From an uncultured Eubacteriales bacterium (GTDB taxonomy: Bacteria; Bacillota; Clostridia; Peptostreptococcales; Anaerovoracaceae): a DNA stretch of 43,566 bases. The position numbers and the translations under genes were made by a program. This document shows positions 1 to 7,227 of this stretch, one piece after another (within the stretch, counting starts at the first letter, position 1; each line of letters begins with the position of its first letter). Location: positions 1 to 43,566 of the forward strand of contig CACYFZ010000025.1 of NCBI GenBank assembly GCA_902773835.1. Direction: 5' to 3'. The notes beneath the pieces are model-generated. The model searched no databases and was not told the origin of the DNA. It was given only the letters and a program-made list of their open reading frames with translations.

Positions 1-1
1 C

Positions 2-187
2 AGAACAACAGACGTAACAGGAGACCTTCAGCTTCCTGCAGGCACAGAGATGTGCATGCCTGGCGACAACGTAGTAATGGAGATCAGCCTCATTACACCA
101 ATCGCTATCGAGGAAGGACTGAGATTCGCTATCCGTGAGGGTGGTAGAACAGTAGGTTCCGGCGTCGTAACAGAAATCATCGAGTAA
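2..187 (+). CDS. tuf: Elongation factor Tu, C-terminal fragment (5' end outside window)
   Basis: The frame open from base 2 encodes the last 61 residues of a protein ending in EIIE, then a TAA stop. The text contains the EF-Tu domain 3 signatures [20 protein letters not shown] and [20 protein letters not shown], which are close to invariant in bacterial EF-Tu. EF-Tu carries aminoacyl-tRNA to the ribosome as a GTP complex. Only domain 3, which contacts tRNA and EF-Ts, is seen here; the GTPase domain lies upstream of the window. A hairpin terminator follows 47 bases downstream, so this is the end of its transcript, usually the end of the rpsL-rpsG-fusA-tuf operon, although those genes cannot be seen. 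Identification is secure. Confidence 0.97.
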   Translation, partial: RTTDVTGDLQLPAGTEMCMPGDNVVMEISLITPIAIEEGLRFAIREGGRTVGSGVVTEIIE

Positions 188-234
188 TCTAAAACAATAT
201 AGAGATTATCGAGTATTTTAAAACAACAACATTT

Positions 235-264
235 AGAGCGAAGCCATAGCGCTTCGCTCTTTTG
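235..264 (+). terminator. Intrinsic terminator of tuf
   Basis: A perfect 10-bp stem AGAGCGAAGC (235-244) / GCTTCGCTCT (251-260) with a 6-base loop is followed by TTTGTT. It sits 47 bases after the tuf stop codon. Confidence 0.85.
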
Positions 265-341
265 TTCTATCATAAGGATTGGGGTGTAGCAGCCCCGTCT
301 CACTCGGGAGTCTCGCCTGCCTTTCGCCTGCGCTACATACG

Positions 342-464
342 TTTTACCTCAAATGTAAAGAAGTCAGAAGCAAATGAGGTAAAAAAGAAATGAATAAATC
401 TGTCGGAGTTTAGCAAAGCACGCGAGAGAACTCCGCATGCTCACGCGCAACGTTATCTCTCGCG
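342..464. repeat. Cluster of inverted repeats in the tuf-trxA gap
   Basis: Three inverted repeats follow each other. TTTTACCTCA (342-351) pairs with TGAGGTAAAA (375-384) across 23 bases. CGGAGTT (404-410) pairs with AACTCCG (429-435). CGCGAGAGA (421-429) pairs with TCTCTCGCG (456-464). The second and third overlap, so their hairpins exclude each other in a transcript. There is no convincing gene here. The 704-base stretch between tuf and trxA otherwise holds only the tuf terminator, the tandem repeat at 509-776 and the trxA promoter. Confidence 0.6.
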
Positions 465-508
465 CGCTCAAAACCGCATAGTAAACATCTTACGACTAAC
501 GACATCGA

Positions 509-776
509 TACTGCATATTATGGTGATTTGCAGTACAGATCAGTTTCAAATGGCAGCCTGTACTGATTTTGCCATTTTTTTGTATCTGCAGTTGTCGAAA
601 AGCCTGCATTTTCCGTACGCAGTAGTATTAATTCGCCAGCTGTACTGCATATTATGGTGATTTTCAGTACAGATCATTTTCAAAGGCGCGCCCATACTGT
701 TTTTAACACTTTTTCGCGTCCAGCGCTGCTGAAAAGCCTGCATTTTTCGTACAGATGCATTGGACATGACAATCTG
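509..776. repeat. Diverged tandem repeat, two units of about 134 bp
   Basis: Unit 1 (509-642) and unit 2 (643-776) both begin TACTGCATATTATGGTGATT, then share CAGTACAGATCA, TTTCAAA and, near the end, GAAAAGCCTGCATTTT. The middle parts are more diverged. Unit 1 holds the perfect inverted repeat CAGTACAG (531-538) / CTGTACTG (558-565), which has decayed in unit 2. The minus strand gives a short frame (546-767) that runs across both units, with the text ICTENHHNMQY from unit 2 and a frame-shifted ICTANHHNMQY from unit 1. I read this as a repeat element, not a gene. Confidence 0.6.
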
Positions 777-780
777 TACG
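748..780. repeat. Inverted repeat upstream of the trxA promoter
   Basis: CGTACAGAT (748-756) and ATCTGTACG (772-780) form a perfect 9-bp inverted repeat with a 15-base centre, 36 bases upstream of the trxA -35 box. The arms share the GTACAG core with the tandem repeat units, so this may be the edge of that element or an operator. Confidence 0.45.
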
Positions 781-816
781 GAAATTACCGTAAGAAGGAC
801 TTTGTGATTTGGTCAC

Positions 817-844
817 TTTGCATATATTAGATCGGGTGTATAAT
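817..844 (+). promoter_or_regulatory. Promoter of trxA
   Basis: A -35-like TTTGCA (817-822) is followed after 16 bases by a consensus -10 TATAAT (839-844). The ribosome site GAAGGAGGA lies at 876-884, giving a short leader. Confidence 0.7.
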
Positions 845-891
845 GCGTTTGAACAAAAGAGATAATAACTTCAAAGAAGGAGGATATAGAA

Positions 892-1194
892 ATGGTAATG
901 CAGCTAAATAAAGATAATTATGAACAGGAAGTAATGAAAGCAGAAGGCACGGTTCTCGTAGACTTCTATGCAGACTGGTGCGGACCTTGCAGAATGCAGG
1001 CTCCTATCGTAGACCAGCTGTCTGAGGAGAGAACTGACGTTAAATTCTGCAAGCTCAATGTCGATGAGGCTACACCTATCGCCATTGAACTCGGAATCAG
1101 CACCATTCCTACCATTATGGTAGTTAAGAATGGAGAAATCACTTACAAGCAGGCAGGACTGATGCAGAAGCCTCAGCTCGAAGCACTGCTGTAA
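892..1194 (+). CDS. trxA: Thioredoxin
   Basis: This 100-residue protein has the length and fold signature of a single-domain thioredoxin. The redox motif WCGPC is at residues 29-33 (Cys30 and Cys33), after the strand VLVDFYAD, and the cis-proline segment TIPTIMVV follows near residue 76. Thioredoxin reduces cytoplasmic disulfides, including those of peroxidases and methionine sulfoxide reductases, with electrons from thioredoxin reductase. The ATG at 892 is chosen because GAAGGAGGA ends 7 bases before it; a second in-frame ATG two codons on is possible. The gene stands alone between its own promoter and terminator. No thioredoxin reductase gene is nearby. The glutathione peroxidase homologue at 7228 could be one of its clients, which is inference. 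Confidence 0.95.
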   Translation: MVMQLNKDNYEQEVMKAEGTVLVDFYADWCGPCRMQAPIVDQLSEERTDVKFCKLNVDEATPIAIELGISTIPTIMVVKNGEITYKQAGLMQKPQLEALL

Positions 1195-1264
1195 AATAAA
1201 TCACCTAATCATCTAAAGTTTAATCGTCAGATTAAACCTCCCTACAAAACCAATAAGTAACTGG

Positions 1265-1295
1265 AAACGGCGGCTTTTAAGCCGCTGTTTCTTTT
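1265..1295 (+). terminator. Intrinsic terminator of trxA
   Basis: AAACGGCGGCTT (1265-1276) and AAGCCGCTGTTT (1279-1290) form a stem with mostly G-C pairs, followed by CTTTT. A weaker inverted repeat, GTTTAATC/GATTAAAC, lies just upstream at about 1217-1236 without a T-run. Confidence 0.8.
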
Positions 1296-1322
1296 GGAAA
1301 ATAGGGCTTCATGTGGTACTAT
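1294..1322 (+). promoter_or_regulatory. Promoter of the OCD-ecf-trmB operon
   Basis: TTGGAA (1294-1299) is followed after 17 bases by TACTAT (1317-1322), and TGG directly before the -10 makes it an extended -10. Transcription would begin near 1329. That places the first ATG of the longer reading frame (1294) upstream of the transcript, which supports the start at 1399. Confidence 0.55.
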
Positions 1323-1398
1323 TTGTAGTGCAGTTGCAATGCCTGCGGGCTTTGCGGTGCAAGTTAGTAGCGCATCTGAAACGAAGGGAAGTGAAGGA

Positions 1399-2379
1399 AT
1401 GTTGTTACTTAATAAAGAGGATATAAAAAAGGTTTTTTCGATGGCGGATGCCATAGAGGCAGACAAGGAATGCTACATGGCATTCAACAGAGGAGAATTC
1501 GAAATGCCTCAGCGTGCCGTCATCAGCGGCAAAGACGGAAACTATCTTTTTATGCCGGCCTACAGTGAGAAACTGTCTGCGGCCGGGCTTAAGATTGTAA
1601 ATATTATGCCGGGAAATCCGGCGCTCGGGCTCCCGGCATCCATCGGGCAGGTCCTCCTGATCGATGGAAAGACCGGGCGCGTGGTATCGATGATGGACGG
1701 CACGTACGTGACTGCACTTCGCACGGCAGCCGCAAGCGGCGCAGCCTTCGATCTCTTCGGAAGAACGGACGCTGAGGTCGGAGCAATAATCGGAACAGGC
1801 AGCCAGGCAATGTCTCAATTGGAAGCAATGCTCACAGGCAGGAGTTTAAGAGAAGTAAGGGTTGCCGGAAGAGATATGAAAAAGACATTGGTATTTGCCG
1901 AAGAAGCTCAGAGAGTTTTCGAGCATCACGGAACGGAGATAATCGCCTGTGATGATACAAATGCCGCCGTAGACGGAGCTGATTTTGTGATTCTTGTTAC
2001 CACATCATCAAAGCCTGTGTGCAGCGCGGAGTTTTTCAAAAAGGGTGCGGTAATAAGTGCGGTAGGCGCTTATACATATGATATGCAGGAGCTTGATCCT
2101 GAGGTGTTTAAGCGCTGCGGCAAGATATATTTTGACTCAGAGGAAGCAGTTCTTTCGGAATCGGGAGATATACTCAGGCCTCTTGATGAGGGGATGCTCA
2201 GCAAGGATCAGTTCACGGGAGATATAGGAGACTGTCTGCTCGGGAAGATTCCGGGAAGAGAGTCCGAAAATGAAATAATAGTGTTTGAGAATGTCGGCAT
2301 AGGAGCATTGGATCTTTATACAGCGAAGAAAATTTATGAGAAAGCTATCGATGCCAAAGTCGGTACGGAATGGGAATAA
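1399..2379 (+). CDS. Ornithine cyclodeaminase / mu-crystallin family protein
   Basis: A 326-residue protein of the NAD(P)-binding OCD/mu-crystallin family. The N-terminal half has the dimer domain with the conserved stretch MDGTYVTALRTAAASGAA, and the Rossmann motif GAIIGTGSQA follows at about residue 128. The family contains ornithine cyclodeaminase (ornithine to proline plus ammonia), lysine cyclodeaminase, alanine dehydrogenase of the archaeal type and ketimine reductases, so the substrate cannot be read from sequence. The frame is open back to 1294, but ATG 1399 has GAAGGGAAGTGAAGGA just before it and the upstream part overlaps terminator and promoter. The stop codon touches the next ATG, so the gene is translationally coupled to ecfA1; that pairing is unusual and hints at a link to amino acid or polyamine supply, which is not proven. 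Confidence 0.85.
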   Translation: MLLLNKEDIKKVFSMADAIEADKECYMAFNRGEFEMPQRAVISGKDGNYLFMPAYSEKLSAAGLKIVNIMPGNPALGLPASIGQVLLIDGKTGRVVSMMDGTYVTALRTAAASGAAFDLFGRTDAEVGAIIGTGSQAMSQLEAMLTGRSLREVRVAGRDMKKTLVFAEEAQRVFEHHGTEIIACDDTNAAVDGADFVILVTTSSKPVCSAEFFKKGAVISAVGAYTYDMQELDPEVFKRCGKIYFDSEEAVLSESGDILRPLDEGMLSKDQFTGDIGDCLLGKIPGRESENEIIVFENVGIGALDLYTAKKIYEKAIDAKVGTEWE

Positions 2380-3207
2380 ATGGCATTCATTTCAGTTAAG
2401 GACGTAGTTATCGAATTTATAAAATACGATGAGTCCGGTCACCCTGCCTCTTCGAAGAAGGCATTGGATGGCGTCTCTTTGGATATAGAAAAAGGCAGCT
2501 TCACGGCTATAGTCGGGATGAACGGTTCCGGAAAGTCCACTTTGGCCAAGTGCCTGAACGGTCTTCTGCTGCCGAAGGAAGGAAGCGTCAGCGTGGACGG
2601 AATGGATACTAAAGATGACGAGCATATTTGGCATATCAGGTCCCGTGTCGGCATGGTATTTCAAAACCCCGATAACCAAATAGTATCTTCCATAGTAGAA
2701 GATGACGTTGCATTCGGACCTGAAAACCTCGGAATAGAGCCGGCTGAAATAAGGCGCAGAGTAGATGATGCTCTAAAGAAAGTCGGAATGTACGAAAAGA
2801 AGGATAAGGGAGCTCATATGCTTTCGGGTGGCCAGAAGCAGAGGATTGCCATAGCAGGAGCCGTGGCCATGAGACCTGAGTGCATAGTATTTGATGAGCC
2901 TACGGCCATGCTGGACCCTGCGGGACGCGAGAAGGTGATGGAAATAATTGAGGAACTTAATGCTGACGGGATTACCTGCATACTTATCACACATTTTATG
3001 GATGAGGCAGCAGAAGCGGATAGGATTATAGTTCTAAAGAAGGGGAAGATAGCAGCTGATGCTGCGCCTGATGAGCTGTTTTCGGATCCGGCACTTATTG
3101 AGGAATTGGGGCTTGATCTTCCGCCAGCTATACAGCTAAGGGACAAACTCGGACTGGATAAGTCAGTCAATAACATAGATGCAATTGCGGATGCAATAAG
3201 ACAGTAG
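2380..3207 (+). CDS. ecfA1: ECF transporter ATPase A1
   Basis: A 275-residue ABC ATPase of the energy-coupling factor type. Walker A is GMNGSGKST (about residues 46-54), the Q-loop is MVFQNPDNQI, the signature is LSGGQKQR and Walker B is CIVFDEPT, followed by a switch histidine in LITHFMDEA. The QNPDNQ Q-loop is typical of EcfA1. With EcfA2 and EcfT it forms the shared motor that drives several substrate-binding S components for vitamins or metal ions at the membrane. It starts with the ATG directly after the preceding stop codon, with no gap. The three ecf genes are in the usual order, but no S component is encoded beside them, as expected for group II ECF systems whose S genes are scattered. 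Confidence 0.93.
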   Translation: MAFISVKDVVIEFIKYDESGHPASSKKALDGVSLDIEKGSFTAIVGMNGSGKSTLAKCLNGLLLPKEGSVSVDGMDTKDDEHIWHIRSRVGMVFQNPDNQIVSSIVEDDVAFGPENLGIEPAEIRRRVDDALKKVGMYEKKDKGAHMLSGGQKQRIAIAGAVAMRPECIVFDEPTAMLDPAGREKVMEIIEELNADGITCILITHFMDEAAEADRIIVLKKGKIAADAAPDELFSDPALIEELGLDLPPAIQLRDKLGLDKSVNNIDAIADAIRQ

Positions 3208-3212
3208 GATAA

Positions 3213-4067
3213 ATGACGATAGACGTAAAGGACTTAAAATACATATACAGCTCGGATATGCCGGGTGCCACAACGGCGCTGGACGGCGTATCTTTTAGTG
3301 TGGACGGTCCTTGCATTATCGGAATTATCGGCCATACCGGGTCGGGTAAGTCCACACTTCTTCAGCATCTGAATGGTCTGATTAAACCGACATCCGGGGA
3401 CATATATATAGACGGAGAATGCATCACAAACGGGAAGAAAAACCTGGTGGATATACGAAGGAATATAGGATTGGTATTTCAGTATCCGGAATACCAGCTA
3501 TTCGAAGAGACCGTGGAAAAGGACGTGTCTTTCGGACCGAGAAACATCGGTGTGGAGGAGACGGAAACAGAAGACAGAGTGAGGCGCGCAATTGAGTTGG
3601 TGGGCCTCGACTATGAGGATATAAGAGAAAAGTCTCCGTTTGAATTATCGGGCGGAATGAAAAGGAGAGTTGCCATTGCGGGAGTAATCGCTATGGAGCC
3701 GAAGATTCTGATGCTGGATGAACCGACAGCGGGACTTGACCCTGCGGCACACAGAGATATACTGGCCATGATTAAAAGAATGCAAAAGGAGATGAATATG
3801 ATTCTCTTTTTCGTATCTCATAACATGGCTGATGTATCCGATTTATCTGACAGAGTTATAGTGATGAACGAAGGAAAGATTGCCATGGACGGGACGCCGA
3901 CTGAAGTCTTTTCCGAAAGAGAAAAACTTTTAGGAATGGGACTTTCCCTTCCACCTGCAGGCAGGATGGGATATGAACTCTCCGAAAGAGTTGATAGCTT
4001 CAACAGCGAAGCTTTGACGATAGACGACTTAGCGGATGATATAAGGAAATACACAAAAAGAGCATGA
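3213..4067 (+). CDS. ecfA2: ECF transporter ATPase A2
   Basis: A 284-residue partner of EcfA1. Walker A is GHTGSGKST (about residues 41-49), the Q-loop is LVFQYPEYQLFEETV, the signature is LSGGMKRR and Walker B is ILMLDEPT, followed by FVSHNMADV. QYPEYQLFEETV is characteristic of EcfA2 rather than EcfA1, so the two proteins should form the asymmetric heterodimer under EcfT. The ATG lies five bases after the ecfA1 stop. Its end overlaps the ecfT start by four bases (ATGA), which implies translational coupling. The TTG-free compact arrangement and equal spacing suggest stoichiometric production of the module. The function assignment follows from family knowledge; the substrate is set by S components elsewhere. 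Confidence 0.93.
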   Translation: MTIDVKDLKYIYSSDMPGATTALDGVSFSVDGPCIIGIIGHTGSGKSTLLQHLNGLIKPTSGDIYIDGECITNGKKNLVDIRRNIGLVFQYPEYQLFEETVEKDVSFGPRNIGVEETETEDRVRRAIELVGLDYEDIREKSPFELSGGMKRRVAIAGVIAMEPKILMLDEPTAGLDPAAHRDILAMIKRMQKEMNMILFFVSHNMADVSDLSDRVIVMNEGKIAMDGTPTEVFSEREKLLGMGLSLPPAGRMGYELSERVDSFNSEALTIDDLADDIRKYTKRA

Positions 4068-4861
4068 TAAGAGATATTACACTCGGACAGTATTATCCGG
4101 GCAATTCAGTGGTCCATAAGCTGGATGCCAGGACCAAGATAATTGCCACATTTCTCTACATAGTAGAGCTCTTTATCGTGAATAATTTTCGGGGATTTCT
4201 CATAGCGGGTATCTTTCTCTTTTTAGTAATAGGACTGTCGCGCGTTCCGGTAAAGTTCATCTTCCGAGGACTCACGGCGGTATTTCTCATAATCGCCTTC
4301 ACCTTTTTAATCAACCTCTTTATGGTGGACGGAAGAATTCTGTGGCAATGGAAATTCCTCTCTATAAGCTACGAGGGACTGAACAGAGCCTTCTTTATGG
4401 CAGTCAGACTGGTGCTTCTCATCATCGGGTCGTCACTGATGACGCTTACGACCAAACCTATTGAGCTGACTGACGGCTTGGAAAAACTTCTGAAACCCTT
4501 ATCTAAAATCGGGGTTCCGAGTCATGAGATAGCACTTATGATGACAATTGCCTTAAGGTTTATTCCGACGCTTATGGAGGAAACGGATAAGATAATAAAA
4601 GCGCAACAAGCAAGAGGGGCGGACTTTGAATCAGGAAACATACTGAGAAGAGCCAAGGCCTTGATACCGATCCTCATCCCGCTGTTTATAAGCTCTTTCA
4701 GAATCGCCCAGGATTTGGCTTTGGCCATGGAAGCCAGGTGCTATCACGGCGGCTCCGGAAGGACGAGGATGAATGAAATTAAATTCCACAGAGGAGATGC
4801 AATCGCTGCGGTTTTGATGGTAGCGTCACTCGCTGTCATAATCGCATCGAGATATATATAA
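4064..4861 (+). CDS. ecfT: ECF transporter transmembrane component T
   Basis: A 265-residue membrane protein that starts with MIRDITLGQYYPGNSVVHKL, a typical EcfT opening, and has about five to six hydrophobic segments. The two coupling-helix motifs that seat on the ATPases are visible: QQARGAD near residue 184 and MEARCYHGG near residue 225. EcfT links ATP hydrolysis by EcfA1/EcfA2 to toppling of the S component in the membrane. It overlaps ecfA2 by four bases, and its TAA is directly followed by the ATG of the next gene, so translation is coupled on both sides. Being in one operon with trmB instead of the common rplQ/truA neighbourhood is a small oddity. Confidence 0.92.
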   Translation: MIRDITLGQYYPGNSVVHKLDARTKIIATFLYIVELFIVNNFRGFLIAGIFLFLVIGLSRVPVKFIFRGLTAVFLIIAFTFLINLFMVDGRILWQWKFLSISYEGLNRAFFMAVRLVLLIIGSSLMTLTTKPIELTDGLEKLLKPLSKIGVPSHEIALMMTIALRFIPTLMEETDKIIKAQQARGADFESGNILRRAKALIPILIPLFISSFRIAQDLALAMEARCYHGGSGRTRMNEIKFHRGDAIAAVLMVASLAVIIASRYI

Positions 4862-6736
4862 ATGAGACAAAGAAGACTTAGAAACTTAGATGCCAAATAC
4901 GAAGCATATGAAGACATAATAGTGTCAGACCCTTCTTCCCTGCGCGGAAAATGGGATGAGCAGGCCAAAGGCAGACCGATATATATTGAAATCGGCTGCG
5001 GAAAGGGTAAGTTCATATCTGAACTGGCAGCCAAGGAAGCGGACAATTTTTTCGTTGCAGTCGAGGGTAATAAGAGCGTAATGCTTCGCGCGATGGAAAA
5101 GATAAGGGAGCTCAATCTCGGAAATGTAATCTTCGTTCCCGAACTCGCGGGAGATCTTTCCGAATGGTTTGCCGACGGAGAGATCAGAGGAATGTATCTT
5201 AACTTCAGCGACCCTCTTCCGAAGAATTATTGGTATAAGAGGAGACTTACTTACAGAGACAGACTGAAGTCATACTTCAGAGTTTTGGACGATGAAGGCA
5301 CGATAACCTTCAAGACGGACAACACGGGGCTCTTCGAATGGTCGCTTCTCGAGATACAGGCAGCGGACCTGAAAATCCTAGAAATAACCAGAGACCTGCA
5401 CGCAGATCCTGAGCTGAACGCAGACAATATTGAGACGGAATACGAGGCAAAGTACTCGGGCCTCGGAGAGAAGATAAAGAGAGTGGTAATAGGACGTATG
5501 GAAGCAAATAAAACAATGGCCGCAGTTAACGGAAGGGAAATACCGCCTGAAGATAAGGTGTTCGGAACGGTTGCCAGAGCCAAGGCAGCTGAGGAAGCAA
5601 AAGGCAAAGAAAAAGTAATTAATGCGACAGCCGGAGTCTTGAAGGACGATGACGGAAACACTGTTGTCTTAAATACGGTTTCAGAGACTATCAAATCCCT
5701 TTCAAATGAAGATTACGTAGAATATGCACCTATAGCCGGCACCCCTGAATTTAAGGATGCTGTCATTAAGGCTGCATTCGGAGACTACACTCCGAAGAGT
5801 TATGTTAAAGCCGTTGCTGCTCCCGGCGGAACAGGCGCGGTAAGGCTTGCGGTAGATAATTACTCATGCCCGGCAGACCGTATACTGACTCACAGTTACT
5901 ACTGGGCTCCGTATGAGAGCATGGCAAACGAACTCGGAAGAGGGTTTGAAACCTTCGAAACCTTCAATGAAGAGGGCGGTTTTAATATCGAAGATTTTGA
6001 ATACAAGATAAAGAAACTTACCAGAAACCAGGAGCACCTCACAGTAATATTGAATACACCGGCTGCAAATCCGACGGGATATGCACTTTCGGAAGATGAT
6101 TGGCAGGGTGTAAAACGAGTACTTGATGAAGTACCTCTTGAGAAAAAGATAGCGCTGGTAATCGATGCGGCATATATGGATTATGCGGGAACTCCGGAAG
6201 AGGTAAGAAAATTCCTTCCGATAGCAGACAAGCTCAGATCTAATATACTTCCGATGATTGCATACAGCGCATCCAAGACCTTTACTATTTACGGTTTCAG
6301 AGCAGGAGCTCTCATATGCCTGGCGCATAGTCCGGAGATTGCAGAAGAATTCGAAAAATTGTGCTCGTTTGCCGCAAGAAATACTTGGTCAAATCCGAGC
6401 AGACCTGCGATGACTACAGTGGCTAAAATAATGAATGATGAAGGCTTGAGAAAAAGGACCGATGATGAAAGAGCCAAGTGGCGCAGCATTCTGGAAGCAC
6501 GTACCAAGGCTTTTGATGAAGAGGCTGAAAAGGCAGGACTTAAAACTTTGCCGCACGGCACGGCATTCTTTGTGACGGTTCCATGCGAAGACCCGGACAA
6601 GGCAGGAGATATACTCGAGAAACAGGATGTATGTCTTATCCGAACAAAGGGCGGACTCAGAGTGACGGTCGCATCCGTTTCAGAGGAGAAGTGCAGAAGA
6701 CTTCCTGCGATTATCAAGGAGGCATTAAGCAAATAA
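4862..6736 (+). CDS. trmB: Fusion: tRNA (guanine-N7) methyltransferase TrmB + PLP-dependent aminotransferase
   Basis: A single 624-residue frame holds two enzymes. Residues 1 to about 210 are TrmB, which methylates G46 of tRNA with S-adenosylmethionine: the SAM motif is YIEIGCGKGKF, the conserved catalytic region is YLNFSDPLPKNYWYKRRLT, and NIETEYEAKYSGLG near residue 190 is its usual C-terminal end. From about residue 213 (MEANKTMAAVNGREIPPEDK) a complete class I/II aminotransferase follows, with NTPAANPTGYA, the cofactor region VIDAAYMDYAG, and the PLP lysine in SASKTFTIYGFRAG (Lys472). Both parts are full length with catalytic residues intact. No stop, frameshift or strong ribosome site lies between them; an internal start at ATG 5498 or 5516 has at best a weak AGGA before it. 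The gene begins immediately after the ecfT stop. The substrate of the aminotransferase is unknown. Confidence 0.85.
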   Translation: MRQRRLRNLDAKYEAYEDIIVSDPSSLRGKWDEQAKGRPIYIEIGCGKGKFISELAAKEADNFFVAVEGNKSVMLRAMEKIRELNLGNVIFVPELAGDLSEWFADGEIRGMYLNFSDPLPKNYWYKRRLTYRDRLKSYFRVLDDEGTITFKTDNTGLFEWSLLEIQAADLKILEITRDLHADPELNADNIETEYEAKYSGLGEKIKRVVIGRMEANKTMAAVNGREIPPEDKVFGTVARAKAAEEAKGKEKVINATAGVLKDDDGNTVVLNTVSETIKSLSNEDYVEYAPIAGTPEFKDAVIKAAFGDYTPKSYVKAVAAPGGTGAVRLAVDNYSCPADRILTHSYYWAPYESMANELGRGFETFETFNEEGGFNIEDFEYKIKKLTRNQEHLTVILNTPAANPTGYALSEDDWQGVKRVLDEVPLEKKIALVIDAAYMDYAGTPEEVRKFLPIADKLRSNILPMIAYSASKTFTIYGFRAGALICLAHSPEIAEEFEKLCSFAARNTWSNPSRPAMTTVAKIMNDEGLRKRTDDERAKWRSILEARTKAFDEEAEKAGLKTLPHGTAFFVTVPCEDPDKAGDILEKQDVCLIRTKGGLRVTVASVSEEKCRRLPAIIKEALSK

Positions 6737-6738
6737 AG

Positions 6739-7035
6739 ATGGACATAGTTGTAGCACTTGAAAGCCTGATGCTGATTATCTTCGGATGCTCATGGCCGGC
6801 CAATATCTATAAATCAATAAAGAGCAGAACTACTCTCGGCAAGAGCCTGCTCTTTGAGGTTCTTATTGTTATCGGGTACAGCTGCGGCATAATCGCGAAG
6901 ATAATAATTTATAAAAGGACCGGCCGCTTACAGACATCATTTTGGTTTTATCTTATTGACATAGTACTTGTCATGACCGACATCTGTCTGTACTTCCGAA
7001 ACCTTCGCATAGACAAGAAAGAAAGCCGCATCTGA
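6739..7035 (+). CDS. Small SemiSWEET/PQ-loop-like membrane protein
   Basis: A 98-residue protein with three hydrophobic segments: residues 5-17, 34-52 and about 65-84. The text GCSWPANIYKSIKSRTTLGK after the first segment resembles the PQ-loop region of SemiSWEET (MtN3/saliva) half-transporters, with WP in place of PQ, and length and helix number match that family. Such proteins dimerise to pass sugars or other small solutes; the substrate here is unknown. The ATG at 6739 is two bases after the aminotransferase stop; CAAGGAGG at 6715-6722 lies rather far upstream, within the previous gene. The frame is open further upstream, but that part overlaps the preceding gene and is rejected. It is the last gene of the operon. 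Confidence 0.6.
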   Translation: MDIVVALESLMLIIFGCSWPANIYKSIKSRTTLGKSLLFEVLIVIGYSCGIIAKIIIYKRTGRLQTSFWFYLIDIVLVMTDICLYFRNLRIDKKESRI

Positions 7036-7083
7036 TAGCGAATATGATATACTTATCAGGCAAAACGAATGCCAGATATATAC

Positions 7084-7157
7084 GCGGATGTAGTTTAATG
7101 GCAAAACTTGAGCTTCCCAAGCTTACGTCGAGGGTTCGATTCCCTTCATCCGCTCCA
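7084..7157 (+). tRNA. tRNA-Gly, anticodon CCC
   Basis: The acceptor arms GCGGATG (7084-7090) and CATCCGC (7147-7153) pair fully. The D arm GTTTAATGGCAAAAC, anticodon stem TGAGC/GCTTA with loop TTCCCAA, and T arm GAGGGTTCGATTCCCTT are all present. The loop places CCC at positions 34-36, so it reads GGG. Discriminator T at 7154 and an encoded CCA at 7155-7157 follow. It stands alone, not in a tRNA array. Confidence 0.93.
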
Positions 7158-7162
7158 TGCAG

Positions 7163-7182
7163 AGCCCCGGAAGGGGCTTTAA
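7163..7182 (+). terminator. Short terminator-like hairpin after tRNA-Gly
   Basis: AGCCCC (7163-7168) and GGGGCT (7173-7178) form a 6-bp stem with GGAA loop, followed by TT only. Termination may be partial, allowing some read-through into the next gene. Confidence 0.5.
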
Positions 7183-7227
7183 GTTATAAAAGAATTCTTG
7201 AACAAAGGGTAACGGAGGAAAAGAATA

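Noticed and set aside
546..767. Minus-strand frame of 73 codons with NHHNMQY text
   Set aside because: It runs across both copies of a tandem repeat, has no ribosome site, and the same text is frame-shifted in the other copy. Treated as repeat, not gene.
1294..1398. 35-residue N-terminal extension of the cyclodeaminase homologue
   Set aside because: It overlaps the trxA terminator and the predicted promoter, and ATG 1399 has a strong ribosome site.
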